Shown: positions 5,912 through 12,586, numbered from the stretch's first letter. The stretch: 13,692 nt of DNA from an uncultured Moraxella sp. (GCA_943908405.1 CALTTE010000052.1:1-13692), one strand, 5' to 3'. Numbers and translations are program-made. Notes: generated by a model from the letters alone, not told the origin.

Positions 5912-7105
5912 ATGCAAGTGTATTTGGTGGGTGGGGCGGTGCGTGATGGCTTACTGGGCTTGATGGTTAAAGACAAGGACTATGTGGTGGTAGGGGTAAC
6001 GCCTGATGAATTGTTATCGCAAGGTTTTCAACAGGTGGGGGCAGATTTCCCTGTATTTTTGCACCCAAAAAGCCACGCAGAGTATGCCTTGGCACGACAA
6101 GAACGTAAAATTGGGGTAGGGCATAAGGCATTTTTTGTGCAAAGCGATACGAGCGTGAGCTTAAAAGAGGATTTATTGCGGCGAGATTTAACCATTAACG
6201 CCTTGGCGATGCCTGTGGCTGGGCTGTTTGATGAAACTATTACAGGGGCGGTGGTGGATTATTACGGCGGCTTGCAGGATTTAAAAAATAAGCGTTTGTG
6301 TCATATCAGCCCTGCTTTTAGTGAAGACCCGTTAAGGGTGCTTAGGGTGGCAAGATTTTATGCCCGATTTTATGAATTTGGCTTTGTTGTTGCTGATGAC
6401 ACCCAAAGGCTAATGCAACAAATAGCCCAAAATGGCGAGCTTGCAGGTTTAAGCCGTGAGCGATTGTGGGCAGAAAGCGTTAAGGCGATGGCAGAAAAAA
6501 ACGCTTTTGCTTATTGGCGGTGTTTGTATGAGCTTGAGATTTTAGGCTATTTGCTGCCAAAATTAAATACAAAATGGCAACAAACTGCCCCCATTTATGC
6601 TATTTTAAATCAACATAATCACCCGATTTATTGGCAGTTTGCGATGCTTATGAGTGCTTTTTTTGCTGATGATAACCCAAAAATCGGTATTGATGATTGT
6701 GCCAAAAGGCTTTGTGTGCCAAAGCTGTGCGTAAAGTTTGCCCATTTGGTGGCAGAATTTTGGCAAGATTTTAAGGGGGGATTGACCGCCCAAAGGGTAT
6801 TTGTGCTGATAAAGCAAGCGTATCGTGCTGATAATGCTAAGTTTTTTTGGCAGGTGGTGCAAGCGTGCTATGTTTATTGGTACTATTATTTTAAAGAGGG
6901 TGTGTTAAGCGATGTTATTTTGGAGGATATAACGCATTTGGTACCCATACAAGTAACCCAGCAGCTAAACAGAGCAATTTTGGCTTATCATAGCGTGTCT
7001 TATACTGAGGTGGACAGTCATTTAAAGGGGCGACAAATTGGCGATGCCATTGATAATTTGCGATTAATGCGTATCAAAGATGCCTTGCAACTGATTGACG
7101 ATTAA
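5912..7105 (+). CDS. cca: tRNA CCA-adding enzyme (nucleotidyltransferase)
   Basis: This enzyme adds or repairs the 3' CCA end of tRNAs in the cytoplasm. The 397-residue product has the class II nucleotidyltransferase head: LVGGAVRDGLLG (residues 5-16), the catalytic DKD (21-23), LLRRDLTINALAMP (88-101), and SEDPLRVLRVARFYARF (137-153). AAGGAG at 5901-5906 stands five bases before the ATG. Long gammaproteobacterial Cca proteins carry a C-terminal HD phosphohydrolase domain. Here the corresponding place reads LMSAFFADDNPK (about 246-257) instead of a His-Asp-Leu-Gly-Lys motif, so the HD activity is probably lost while RLCVP and HLVAEF remain. The start lies only 27 bases past the ccoP terminator, and no clear promoter of its own is seen. 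Confidence 0.92.
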   Translation: MQVYLVGGAVRDGLLGLMVKDKDYVVVGVTPDELLSQGFQQVGADFPVFLHPKSHAEYALARQERKIGVGHKAFFVQSDTSVSLKEDLLRRDLTINALAMPVAGLFDETITGAVVDYYGGLQDLKNKRLCHISPAFSEDPLRVLRVARFYARFYEFGFVVADDTQRLMQQIAQNGELAGLSRERLWAESVKAMAEKNAFAYWRCLYELEILGYLLPKLNTKWQQTAPIYAILNQHNHPIYWQFAMLMSAFFADDNPKIGIDDCAKRLCVPKLCVKFAHLVAEFWQDFKGGLTAQRVFVLIKQAYRADNAKFFWQVVQACYVYWYYYFKEGVLSDVILEDITHLVPIQVTQQLNRAILAYHSVSYTEVDSHLKGRQIGDAIDNLRLMRIKDALQLIDD

Positions 7106-7136
7106 ACTAATTAATGATAAAACTAATTGATGATAA
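7105..7136. repeat. 16-bp tandem duplication after cca
   Basis: AACTAATTAATGATAA (7105-7120) and AACTAATTGATGATAA (7121-7136) are 15/16 identical. The first base is the last base of the cca stop codon. The high identity suggests a recent event. Confidence 0.75.
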
Positions 7137-7179
7137 AAAGCATAAAAACTACAATCAGCAATAAAAATACAAAAAAAGG

Positions 7180-7208
7180 CTGACAAATGGGTCATTTTGG
7201 GCTAAAAT
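7180..7208 (+). promoter_or_regulatory. Promoter of the PuuP-like permease gene
   Basis: CTGACA (7180-7185, 5/6 match to the -35 consensus) and TAAAAT (7203-7208, 5/6 match to the -10) are separated by 17 bases. Transcription would start near 7215, giving a leader of about 89 bases. Confidence 0.55.
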
Positions 7209-7221
7209 TCGCCCTTTAGCC
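7200..7221. promoter_or_regulatory. Inverted repeat over the permease -10 box, candidate operator
   Basis: GGCTAAA (7200-7206) and TTTAGCC (7215-7221) are perfect inverted arms around an 8-base centre. The left arm covers most of the -10 box, and the right arm starts at the predicted transcription start. This is a position where a repressor would block initiation. There is no T run, so it is not a terminator. Confidence 0.4.
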
Positions 7222-7272
7222 ACAAATTGGCAAATTGAGCGTTGCTGTACTAAAAGGCAACTAATTTTTTTT

Positions 7273-7294
7273 GCGTAAAACTACGCTTTGGAGG
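7273..7294 (+). promoter_or_regulatory. Leader hairpin next to the ribosome binding site that sets a TTG start
   Basis: GCGTA (7273-7277) and TACGC (7282-7286) form a perfect 5-bp stem with a 4-base loop, preceded by T8 (7265-7272). GGAGG (7290-7294) follows three bases later and lies nine bases before TTG at 7304. This makes 7304, not the in-frame TTG at 7271, the likely start. Confidence 0.5.
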
Positions 7295-7303
7295 ACACAA
7301 CCG

Positions 7304-8710
7304 TTGGTTACTACCCCGTTACCTGAAGTAAAAAATCCTGTTGCCAGATTGCAACGTAATCTTGGGCTTTGGCACGTGATTATCATTGGTTTGGCATATA
7401 TTCAGCCGATGACGCTACTCGACACCTTTGGGCTGGTTTCTCGTGATAGCGGTGGACACGTGCCGATGTCGTATGCCTTGGCACTTATCGCTATTTTGCT
7501 CACTTCCATCAGTTATGGGCATATGATTAGGGCTTATCCTTCGTCTGGGTCGGCTTATACTTATGCCCAAAAAGCCATTCACCCAGGGGTTGGTTTTATG
7601 GTAGGCTGGTCAAGCTGGCTGGATTACTTGTTGATGCCAATGGTCAATATTGTATTGGCGGTGATTTATTTAGAGGGGCTATTCCCTGCGGTCAATCACT
7701 GGGTTTGGGTGATTGGGCTGACAGCGTTAATGACGGGCGTTAATATTTTTGGGGCAAAAGTGGTTGCTTACTTTAACAGCTGGATTGTGTTTGTACAGCT
7801 GTTTGTGATTGGGGTATTTGTTTATTTAATTTATGATAAATTGCAAATGGCACAATATGCCGCCAACACCAACCCTGCTGATATTTATGAGCTGTGGAGT
7901 CTGAAGCCGTTTTGGGATGAGATGACATCTGTCAAGGCGGTGGTAACAGGGGCAACCATTTTGTGTTTTTCTTTTGCAGGCTTTGATGCTTTGTCAAACT
8001 TAGCTGAAGAGACCAAAGATGTTAAAAATACGTTGCCAAAAGCGATGTTTTTAACCAGTTTAATTGCTGGGGTGGTGTTTATTGTTAGCACCTATTTTAT
8101 GCAAATTTATTTCCCATCTGACCCTGCGTTGTATTTTGAGGCGATTGATGAAACTCAGCCTGAGATTTTGTTACTCGTTGGTGGGTCGGCGTTTCAAGCA
8201 GCGGTACTAGGCTTTGCCATTGTAACAGTGATGGCATCTGGTATCTCAGCTCACGCTGGCGTATCTCGCTTGATGTATGTGATGGGACGTGATGGCGTGA
8301 TTAGTAATAAAATCTTTGGGCAAATCAGTCCCAAATTTTTCACCCCTGTCAATAATATTTTGATTGCAGGGGCGATTGCTTTAACCGCAGGCTTTATCAA
8401 TTTTGAGATTGTGGCAAATTTGATTAGCTTTGGGGCATTGACCGCATTTAGTTTTGTTAATTTGTCGGTAATCTTTAAGTACGCTGTGCGTGATAAACAG
8501 CTTGGTGGGGTTTCACAGCTGTTTAATTATGTGGTTGTGCCTGTGCTTGGCTTTATTAGCGTGGTGCTGATGTGGTTTGGTGTTGATGAACGCTCTATGT
8601 ACTTGGGGCTAGGCTGGGCATTACTTGGGGCGATTTGGCTTGCTATTAAAACAGGTGGCTTTAAAAAGCCTGTGCCACAATATAAAGAAGAGCATAACGA
8701 ATTTGACTAG
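7304..8710 (+). CDS. puuP: APC family permease, PuuP-like putrescine importer
   Basis: This is a 468-residue inner-membrane transporter of the amino acid-polyamine-organocation superfamily, with about twelve helices. The likeness to E. coli PuuP, the proton-coupled putrescine importer, is close along the whole length. It shows GLAYIQPMTLLDTFG in helix 1, ISYGHMIRAYPSSGSAYTYAQK with HPGVGFMVGWSSWLDYL, then GATILCFSFAGFDALSNLAEET in helix 6 (near residue 216), and SGISAHAGVSRLMYVMGRD. The ORF is open further upstream, but the ribosome binding site GGAGG fits only the TTG at 7304. The gene is monocistronic with its own promoter. No putrescine catabolic genes are nearby, so the substrate is inferred from similarity and could be another polyamine or amino acid. 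Confidence 0.85.
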   Translation: MVTTPLPEVKNPVARLQRNLGLWHVIIIGLAYIQPMTLLDTFGLVSRDSGGHVPMSYALALIAILLTSISYGHMIRAYPSSGSAYTYAQKAIHPGVGFMVGWSSWLDYLLMPMVNIVLAVIYLEGLFPAVNHWVWVIGLTALMTGVNIFGAKVVAYFNSWIVFVQLFVIGVFVYLIYDKLQMAQYAANTNPADIYELWSLKPFWDEMTSVKAVVTGATILCFSFAGFDALSNLAEETKDVKNTLPKAMFLTSLIAGVVFIVSTYFMQIYFPSDPALYFEAIDETQPEILLLVGGSAFQAAVLGFAIVTVMASGISAHAGVSRLMYVMGRDGVISNKIFGQISPKFFTPVNNILIAGAIALTAGFINFEIVANLISFGALTAFSFVNLSVIFKYAVRDKQLGGVSQLFNYVVVPVLGFISVVLMWFGVDERSMYLGLGWALLGAIWLAIKTGGFKKPVPQYKEEHNEFD

Positions 8711-8759
8711 TTAAATCACGGGCTAAATTACTGGTTAAATTCATTGGTTAAATTGTAAT
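8709..8759. repeat. Degenerate 12-13 bp tandem repeat, four units
   Basis: The units are AGTTAAATCACG (8709-8720), GGCTAAATTACT (8721-8732), GGTTAAATTCATT (8733-8745) and GGTTAAATTGTAAT (8746-8759). The array starts within the TAG stop codon of the permease gene, as the repeats after cca and in the SCP2 gene do at theirs. Confidence 0.65.
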
Positions 8760-8780
8760 AATTTGATTGTGATGACTTGC

Positions 8781-8849
8781 AATTGGTTTAAATAGAATCG
8801 CTAAACCAGTTTGGCTTGGTTAAACTGGTTTGACTTAATTAGACCAATT
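8781..8849. repeat. Nested inverted repeats upstream of the ABC operon
   Basis: The inner arms AAACCAGTTT (8803-8812) and AAACTGGTTT (8822-8831) are a perfect 10-bp inverted repeat with a 9-base centre. Outside them AATTGGTTTAA (8781-8791) pairs with TTAGACCAATT (8839-8849) at 10 of 11 positions. The outer arm ends 20 bases before the first ATG. No T run follows. It could be an operator for the ABC genes, or an mRNA leader structure. No convincing promoter was found here. Confidence 0.6.
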
Positions 8850-8869
8850 TTGATGAAATGAGGCTTTGA

Positions 8870-9979
8870 ATGGATAATATGATAAACCAACTTAAACAAC
8901 ACAAACTAAGCCGCCGATTTGGATTGAATCACCGCTTTTGGTTTGGTTTAGTGTTACCATTATTGATGGCGGGATGTGAAAAACCTGCCAATAATACCGC
9001 TGTTAATGGTGATGATGCCAATGCTTTAAGTAGCAACGGTGAGCAAGCGGTGGTTGTAACAGACAAGCCCAATAAAACGCTGGCGATTAGTGCTATCGTT
9101 GAACACCCATCGCTTGATGATATTCGCTTGGGTGTGGTTGATGGCTTGGCGTCTTTGGGCTATACCCAAGGGCAAAATCTAACGGTCAATTTTCAATCGG
9201 CTCAAGGCAGTATGGCAACCGCAGGGCAGATTGCAGGACAGTTTGTCGCTGACAATCCTGATGCGATTGTGGCAATTACCACCCCTACCGCTCAAAGTAT
9301 GGCGGCAGCAACGCAAACCATACCGCTGATTTATACCGCTGTTTCTGACCCTGTGGCGGCCAAATTGATTGATGGCAACAATATTGCCACCCAAGGCAAT
9401 ATCACAGGCTTATCAAGTCAGTTGCCATTGGCGCCACAATTGGATTTATTGACCACTATCAAGCCTGATGCCAAACGTATTGGCTTTGTTTATAGTGCTG
9501 GTGAAGCCAATTCACTGGCATTAAAACAAAAGCTTATTGATGAGCTACCTAAGCGGGGTATGGTGCTTGTCGATGTGCCTATCAATCGTTCGGCCGATGT
9601 TGCTGATGCCACACGGGCATTGGCAGGTAAGGCGGATTTGATTTATACCTCAATGGATAATGGCGTAGCGTCAGCGATGGAGGCGATGGTACAAGTGGCG
9701 AATGAATTAAAGTTGCCGATTGTTACCTCTGATGAGTTTAGCGTTCGTCGTGGGGCAACGGCAGGGCTTGGGGTCAATGATTATGATTTTGGGTTGGCAA
9801 CCGCCAAATTGGTCGCTGAAGTGCTAGATGGCAAAAGCCCAAATACTGTCGCGCCTCAGGTGATGGATACCTTAACGCTATATATTAGCCCTAAGCACGC
9901 CCAAAATCAAGGCGTAACCCTAAATTTTGATGCTTTGGGGCAAGTGGTTAATGTTGATGAGATACCGCCACGCCAATAA
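8870..9979 (+). CDS. ABC importer substrate-binding lipoprotein (ABC_sub_bind family, TrpX-like)
   Basis: This is a 369-residue periplasmic binding protein anchored as a lipoprotein. Positively charged residues (up to about 22) precede a hydrophobic stretch and the lipobox LMAGC, with the acylated Cys at residue 36. A low-complexity Asn/Ala/Asp linker follows up to about residue 68. The mature domain fits PF04392: ISAIVEHPSLDDIRLGVVDGL, AIVAITTPTAQSMA, PLIYTAVSDPVAAKL, DLIYTSMDNGVAS, LPIVTSDEFSVRRGATAGLGVND. GAGG at 8860-8863 lies six bases before the ATG. It is the first gene of a three-gene operon. Firmicute relatives (TrpX) bind tryptophan, but the substrate here cannot be read from the sequence. 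Confidence 0.87.
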   Translation: MDNMINQLKQHKLSRRFGLNHRFWFGLVLPLLMAGCEKPANNTAVNGDDANALSSNGEQAVVVTDKPNKTLAISAIVEHPSLDDIRLGVVDGLASLGYTQGQNLTVNFQSAQGSMATAGQIAGQFVADNPDAIVAITTPTAQSMAAATQTIPLIYTAVSDPVAAKLIDGNNIATQGNITGLSSQLPLAPQLDLLTTIKPDAKRIGFVYSAGEANSLALKQKLIDELPKRGMVLVDVPINRSADVADATRALAGKADLIYTSMDNGVASAMEAMVQVANELKLPIVTSDEFSVRRGATAGLGVNDYDFGLATAKLVAEVLDGKSPNTVAPQVMDTLTLYISPKHAQNQGVTLNFDALGQVVNVDEIPPRQ

Positions 9980-10011
9980 GGGCTTGATTGATGGTTATTA
10001 AGGGGCTGTTT

Positions 10012-10905
10012 ATGCCATTGATTGCGATATTTGGGGCGTTAGAAAGTGGCTTGATTTATGCCTTGATGGCTCTTGGGGTGCTGATATCGTTTCGGATTTT
10101 AGACTTTCCTGACCTGACCGCTGATGGCAGTTTTCCGCTTGGTGGTGCGGTGGCAGGGGTAGCGATGCTAGCAGGACTGAATCCTTGGCTGGCTTGTTTT
10201 TTTGGACTGCTGTCAGGAATGATGGCAGGGGCATTGACCGCTTGGCTGCACGTTAAATTGGGTATTTTGCATTTATTGGCAGGGATTTTGATGATGACTG
10301 CTTTATATGCCATCAATTTGCGTATTATGAATGCCCCCAATTTGTCCTTGCTTGGGCAAACCACGATTTTTAGTCCTTTTGTGGCACAGGGTAATGGCTT
10401 TTGGGTGCGTGTGTTGGTGGTGTTGGCGGTGGTGGTTGTCATCAAAATTGTTTTGGATTGGTTTTTTACTACCCAAATAGGGCTGGCAATGCGTGCCACA
10501 GGGGCAAATCCGATAATGGCAGCCGCCCAAGGCATCAATACCTCGCTAATGGTAGTCATTGGTATGGCACTGTCCAATGGCTTGATTGCCTTAGCGGGGG
10601 CGTTATTTGTGCAAACCCAAGGCTTTGCCGATGTGTCAATGGGGATTGGGACGATTATTATTGGGTTGGCGGCGGTGATTATTGGCGAAGCGGTATTAAC
10701 GCCGAAACGAATTATTGGGTTGACTTTGGCGGTGATTGTTGGGGCGGTTTTGTACCGCTTGTTTATCCAAATTGCTTTGTCTAGTGAGCTTTTGCGTGAG
10801 ATTGGCTTTAAATCGCAAGATTTAAATCTGGTAACGGCATTGTTGGTGGTGCTGGTGCTGATGTTGCCCAAATTGCAACGCCGTTATCGGCATAAGGGAC
10901 GATGA
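10012..10905 (+). CDS. ABC importer permease (branched-chain type, TrpY-like)
   Basis: This is an inner-membrane permease of the BPD_transp_2 fold (PF02653), 297 residues from the chosen start, with eight or more hydrophobic segments. The conserved FRILDFPDLTADGSFPLGG (residues 27-45) is characteristic of permeases paired with ABC_sub_bind proteins. LAMRATGANPIMAAAQGIN (about 158-176) is the cytoplasmic coupling loop that meets the ATPase. Three starts are possible: TTG 9988, ATG 9991 and ATG 10012. I prefer 10012, because AAGGGG (10000-10005) lies six bases upstream and the protein then begins MPLIAIFGALESGL, as relatives do. ATG 9991 has AAGGG at 9978-9982 and cannot be excluded. The stop overlaps the ATPase start. 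Confidence 0.88.
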   Translation: MPLIAIFGALESGLIYALMALGVLISFRILDFPDLTADGSFPLGGAVAGVAMLAGLNPWLACFFGLLSGMMAGALTAWLHVKLGILHLLAGILMMTALYAINLRIMNAPNLSLLGQTTIFSPFVAQGNGFWVRVLVVLAVVVVIKIVLDWFFTTQIGLAMRATGANPIMAAAQGINTSLMVVIGMALSNGLIALAGALFVQTQGFADVSMGIGTIIIGLAAVIIGEAVLTPKRIIGLTLAVIVGAVLYRLFIQIALSSELLREIGFKSQDLNLVTALLVVLVLMLPKLQRRYRHKGR

Positions 10906-11699
10906 TGTTGCAGGTAGATGATTTGCATTTGACGTTTAATCAAGGTACCGCCATTGCCAATTATGCGTTGCGTGGGTTAAATCTTACCATCAATGAAGGT
11001 GAATTTGTTACCGTGATTGGCACCAATGGGGCGGGTAAATCCACGTTATTAAATGCCATTGGCGGGTCGGTGATGGCACAGCGTGGCAAAATTTTGGTGG
11101 GTGGGGTGGACGTGAGCCGATGGTCGGTACACAAACGAGCGACATTGATTGCCCATGTCTTTCAAGACCCAATGGCAGGTACTTGCGAGCAATTAACCAT
11201 TCAGGAAAATTTAGCATTGGCATTTAATCGTGGGGCAAAACGGCGATTGATTGCTGCCATCACAGCCGCCAATAAACGCTATTTTGCCGATAAATTGGCA
11301 AGCTTAAATCTTGGGTTAGAAAATCGCCTAAGCGACCGCATGGGGCTATTGTCAGGGGGGCAACGCCAAGCGGTAAGTTTATTGATGGCAAGTTTAACCT
11401 CATCAAAACTGCTACTGCTTGATGAGCATACCGCCGCCCTTGACCCCAAAACTGCCCAATTTGTGCTGGCACTCACCGACCGTATTGTTGCAGAGAATGG
11501 ATTGACAGCAATGATGGTAACCCATTCAATGGCACAAGCATTGGCACACGGCACACGCACGGTGATGTTAAATGCAGGGCAAGTGGTGCTTGATGTGGCA
11601 GGTGAGCAACGACAAGGAATGACTGTGCAGGATTTATTGACCTTGTTTGAGCAAAGCCAAGGCGAGTCTTTGAGTGATGATGGGTTGCTTTTGGGTTGA
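10905..11699 (+). CDS. ABC importer ATP-binding protein (TrpZ-like)
   Basis: This is the cytoplasmic ATPase that powers the importer, 264 residues from ATG 10905. Every motif is intact: Walker A GTNGAGKST (residues 39-47), Q-loop VFQDP (Q87), signature LSGGQ (149-153), Walker B LLLLDE (169-174), D-loop ALDP and switch His in VTHSM (H207). The residue after the Walker B glutamate is His (DEHTAALDP) instead of the usual Pro, which I recall as typical of this subfamily. AAGGGA (10894-10899) is five bases from ATG 10905 but only two from ATG 10902, so 10905 is preferred, although both overlap the permease stop. No terminator is evident after the gene. Confidence 0.92.
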   Translation: MLQVDDLHLTFNQGTAIANYALRGLNLTINEGEFVTVIGTNGAGKSTLLNAIGGSVMAQRGKILVGGVDVSRWSVHKRATLIAHVFQDPMAGTCEQLTIQENLALAFNRGAKRRLIAAITAANKRYFADKLASLNLGLENRLSDRMGLLSGGQRQAVSLLMASLTSSKLLLLDEHTAALDPKTAQFVLALTDRIVAENGLTAMMVTHSMAQALAHGTRTVMLNAGQVVLDVAGEQRQGMTVQDLLTLFEQSQGESLSDDGLLLG

Positions 11700-11892
11700 T
11701 GTTTTGATTGACTTTACTTGATGGCTTAGATTGGTTGTTTGATTTTTGTTTAAAGTGCTCATTGGATTTACTCTTTGGATCAATATTGCCCACTAAACCA
11801 AAAGCCAATAGTGCCGAAACATAAGAATTGTCTAGGTGCAACTCGCCTGTTTGGGTGATTGATAAAAACCACGTTTGCAAAATATTGTTCAT
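11700..11892 (-). pseudogene. Possible gene remnant or small ORF, unknown
   Basis: From an ATG at 11892, preceded by the plausible ribosome binding site AGGTGA, the minus strand reads MNNILQTWFLSITQTGELHL and on through about 43 residues that look protein-like (DNSYVSALLAFGLVGNID). The composition then turns into Lys/Asn/Gln/Ser-rich low complexity. The frame stays open to 11473, but that part runs 227 bases into the ATPase gene on the opposite strand and is probably not coding. I do not recognise it. It may be the 5' remnant of a gene truncated on its 3' side, a small real gene, or chance. Confidence 0.25.
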
Positions 11893-12053
11893 TATCACCT
11901 GATAGCAGGCAAAAATTGGCATTTGCTAGCGGTATTGATACCCAATAAATGTAAATAAGTATGATAAACTAAACCTAAGCACGATAAATCTAAGTAAGCG
12001 GGTAATTTGGTTGTTTTTGATATGGATTAAAAGTAATTGGCTAATTTAATGTT

Positions 12054-12094
12054 AGCTTAATCTAGCTAAGCGTAATTTTTTATTAAGCTTAGCT
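12054..12094. repeat. Overlapping alternative inverted repeats
   Basis: AGCTTAAT (12054-12061) pairs with ATTAAGCT (12082-12089), and AGCTAAGC (12064-12071) pairs with GCTTAGCT (12087-12094). The two right arms share three bases, so the stems exclude each other. The T6 run (12076-12081) lies in the loop, so this is not a normal terminator. Confidence 0.4.
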
Positions 12095-12160
12095 GTCAAA
12101 CAGTAAAAGCACTTAAACATTGGCCATCAGATTGCGTGAATTATTGTTGTTCTGTTATTA

Positions 12161-12586
12161 TTATTGTCCCATCAAGGATAATGCCACCCACGCAGGACCA
12201 ATCAATAAAAATTGCAAATCCTCCAAAAATGACGGCTTTGCCCCTTCAATCTTGTGTCCCCAAAACTGACCAAGCCACGCCAACACAAAAATCCCAATCC
12301 AGCCCCAAATCGGTATGGGGGCAAAAACGCTAATGGCGATACACAGTGCCAAAAAAACAAGCATTGCCCCAAACACCATCAAAGATAGCCTTAAGTAAAA
12401 AAACATTACCCCGACAGCAATTACCCCAAGCAAAATAGGGCTGATATGATATAACAAAGCCACAATGGTTAAAAAAATCACTGGCACACAAACAAAGTGA
12501 ATGCTTTTGTTGGTGTGGTCGGTATGGCTTTGTCCGTATTCGCTAAGCCACAGTTTTAATGGTTTTTCGCTTTTTAGTAATGACAT
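12161..12586 (-). CDS. Mpo1-like (DUF962) membrane protein
   Basis: This is a 141-residue protein of the Mpo1-like/DUF962 family (PF06127). The yeast founder Mpo1 is an Fe(II)-dependent dioxygenase in 2-hydroxy fatty acid alpha-oxidation, while bacterial members are mostly uncharacterised. The two conserved ends are present: LSEYGQSHTDHTNKSIHFVCVP (H21, H24, H30 and P35) and WLGQFWGHKIEGAKPSFLEDL (H111, E114 and P118). The histidines fit a metal site. Three or four membrane helices lie between and after. AAGGAG (minus strand, 12597-12592) is five bases from the ATG. The gene is single, and divergent from the PspC gene with 461 bases between. Family is clear; substrate is unknown. Confidence 0.88.
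   Translation of the reverse strand: MSLLKSEKPLKLWLSEYGQSHTDHTNKSIHFVCVPVIFLTIVALLYHISPILLGVIAVGVMFFYLRLSLMVFGAMLVFLALCIAISVFAPIPIWGWIGIFVLAWLGQFWGHKIEGAKPSFLEDLQFLLIGPAWVALSLMGQ

Larger units (their letters stand above)
11700..12160. other. 461-base spacer between the ABC operon and the Mpo1-like gene
   Basis: The spacer separates convergent genes. It holds a possible minus-strand coding stretch (see 11700-11892), a GATAAA direct repeat with period 20 (11963 and 11983), a small palindrome GGTATTGATACC (11931-11942) and overlapping inverted repeats at 12054-12094. I see no RNA gene and no T-tailed terminator on either strand. Confidence 0.6.

Noticed and set aside
7200..7221. GGCTAAA/TTTAGCC hairpin as a terminator of cca
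   Set aside because: No T run follows on either strand, and it overlaps a good -10 box.
7271..7303. TTG at 7271 as the permease start
   Set aside because: No ribosome binding site precedes it, only a T run. GGAGG at 7290-7294 fits the TTG at 7304.
10401..10784. Plus-strand ORF of 127 residues in another frame of the permease gene
   Set aside because: Its Gly/Cys/Trp-rich composition is typical of a frame-shifted membrane gene.
10056..10871. Long 271-residue minus-strand ORF inside the permease gene
   Set aside because: It is the antisense shadow of a hydrophobic permease. It is rich in Thr, Ile, Pro and Asn with no recognisable domain, while the plus strand has clear family motifs.
11473..11699. 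The 3' half of the minus-strand ORF that runs into the ATPase gene
   Set aside because: It overlaps 227 bases of a gene with all ABC motifs, and the peptide is low complexity.
12064..12094. AGCTAAGC/GCTTAGCT hairpin as a terminator
   Set aside because: The T run is in the loop, not after the stem, and there is none after the stem on the minus strand.
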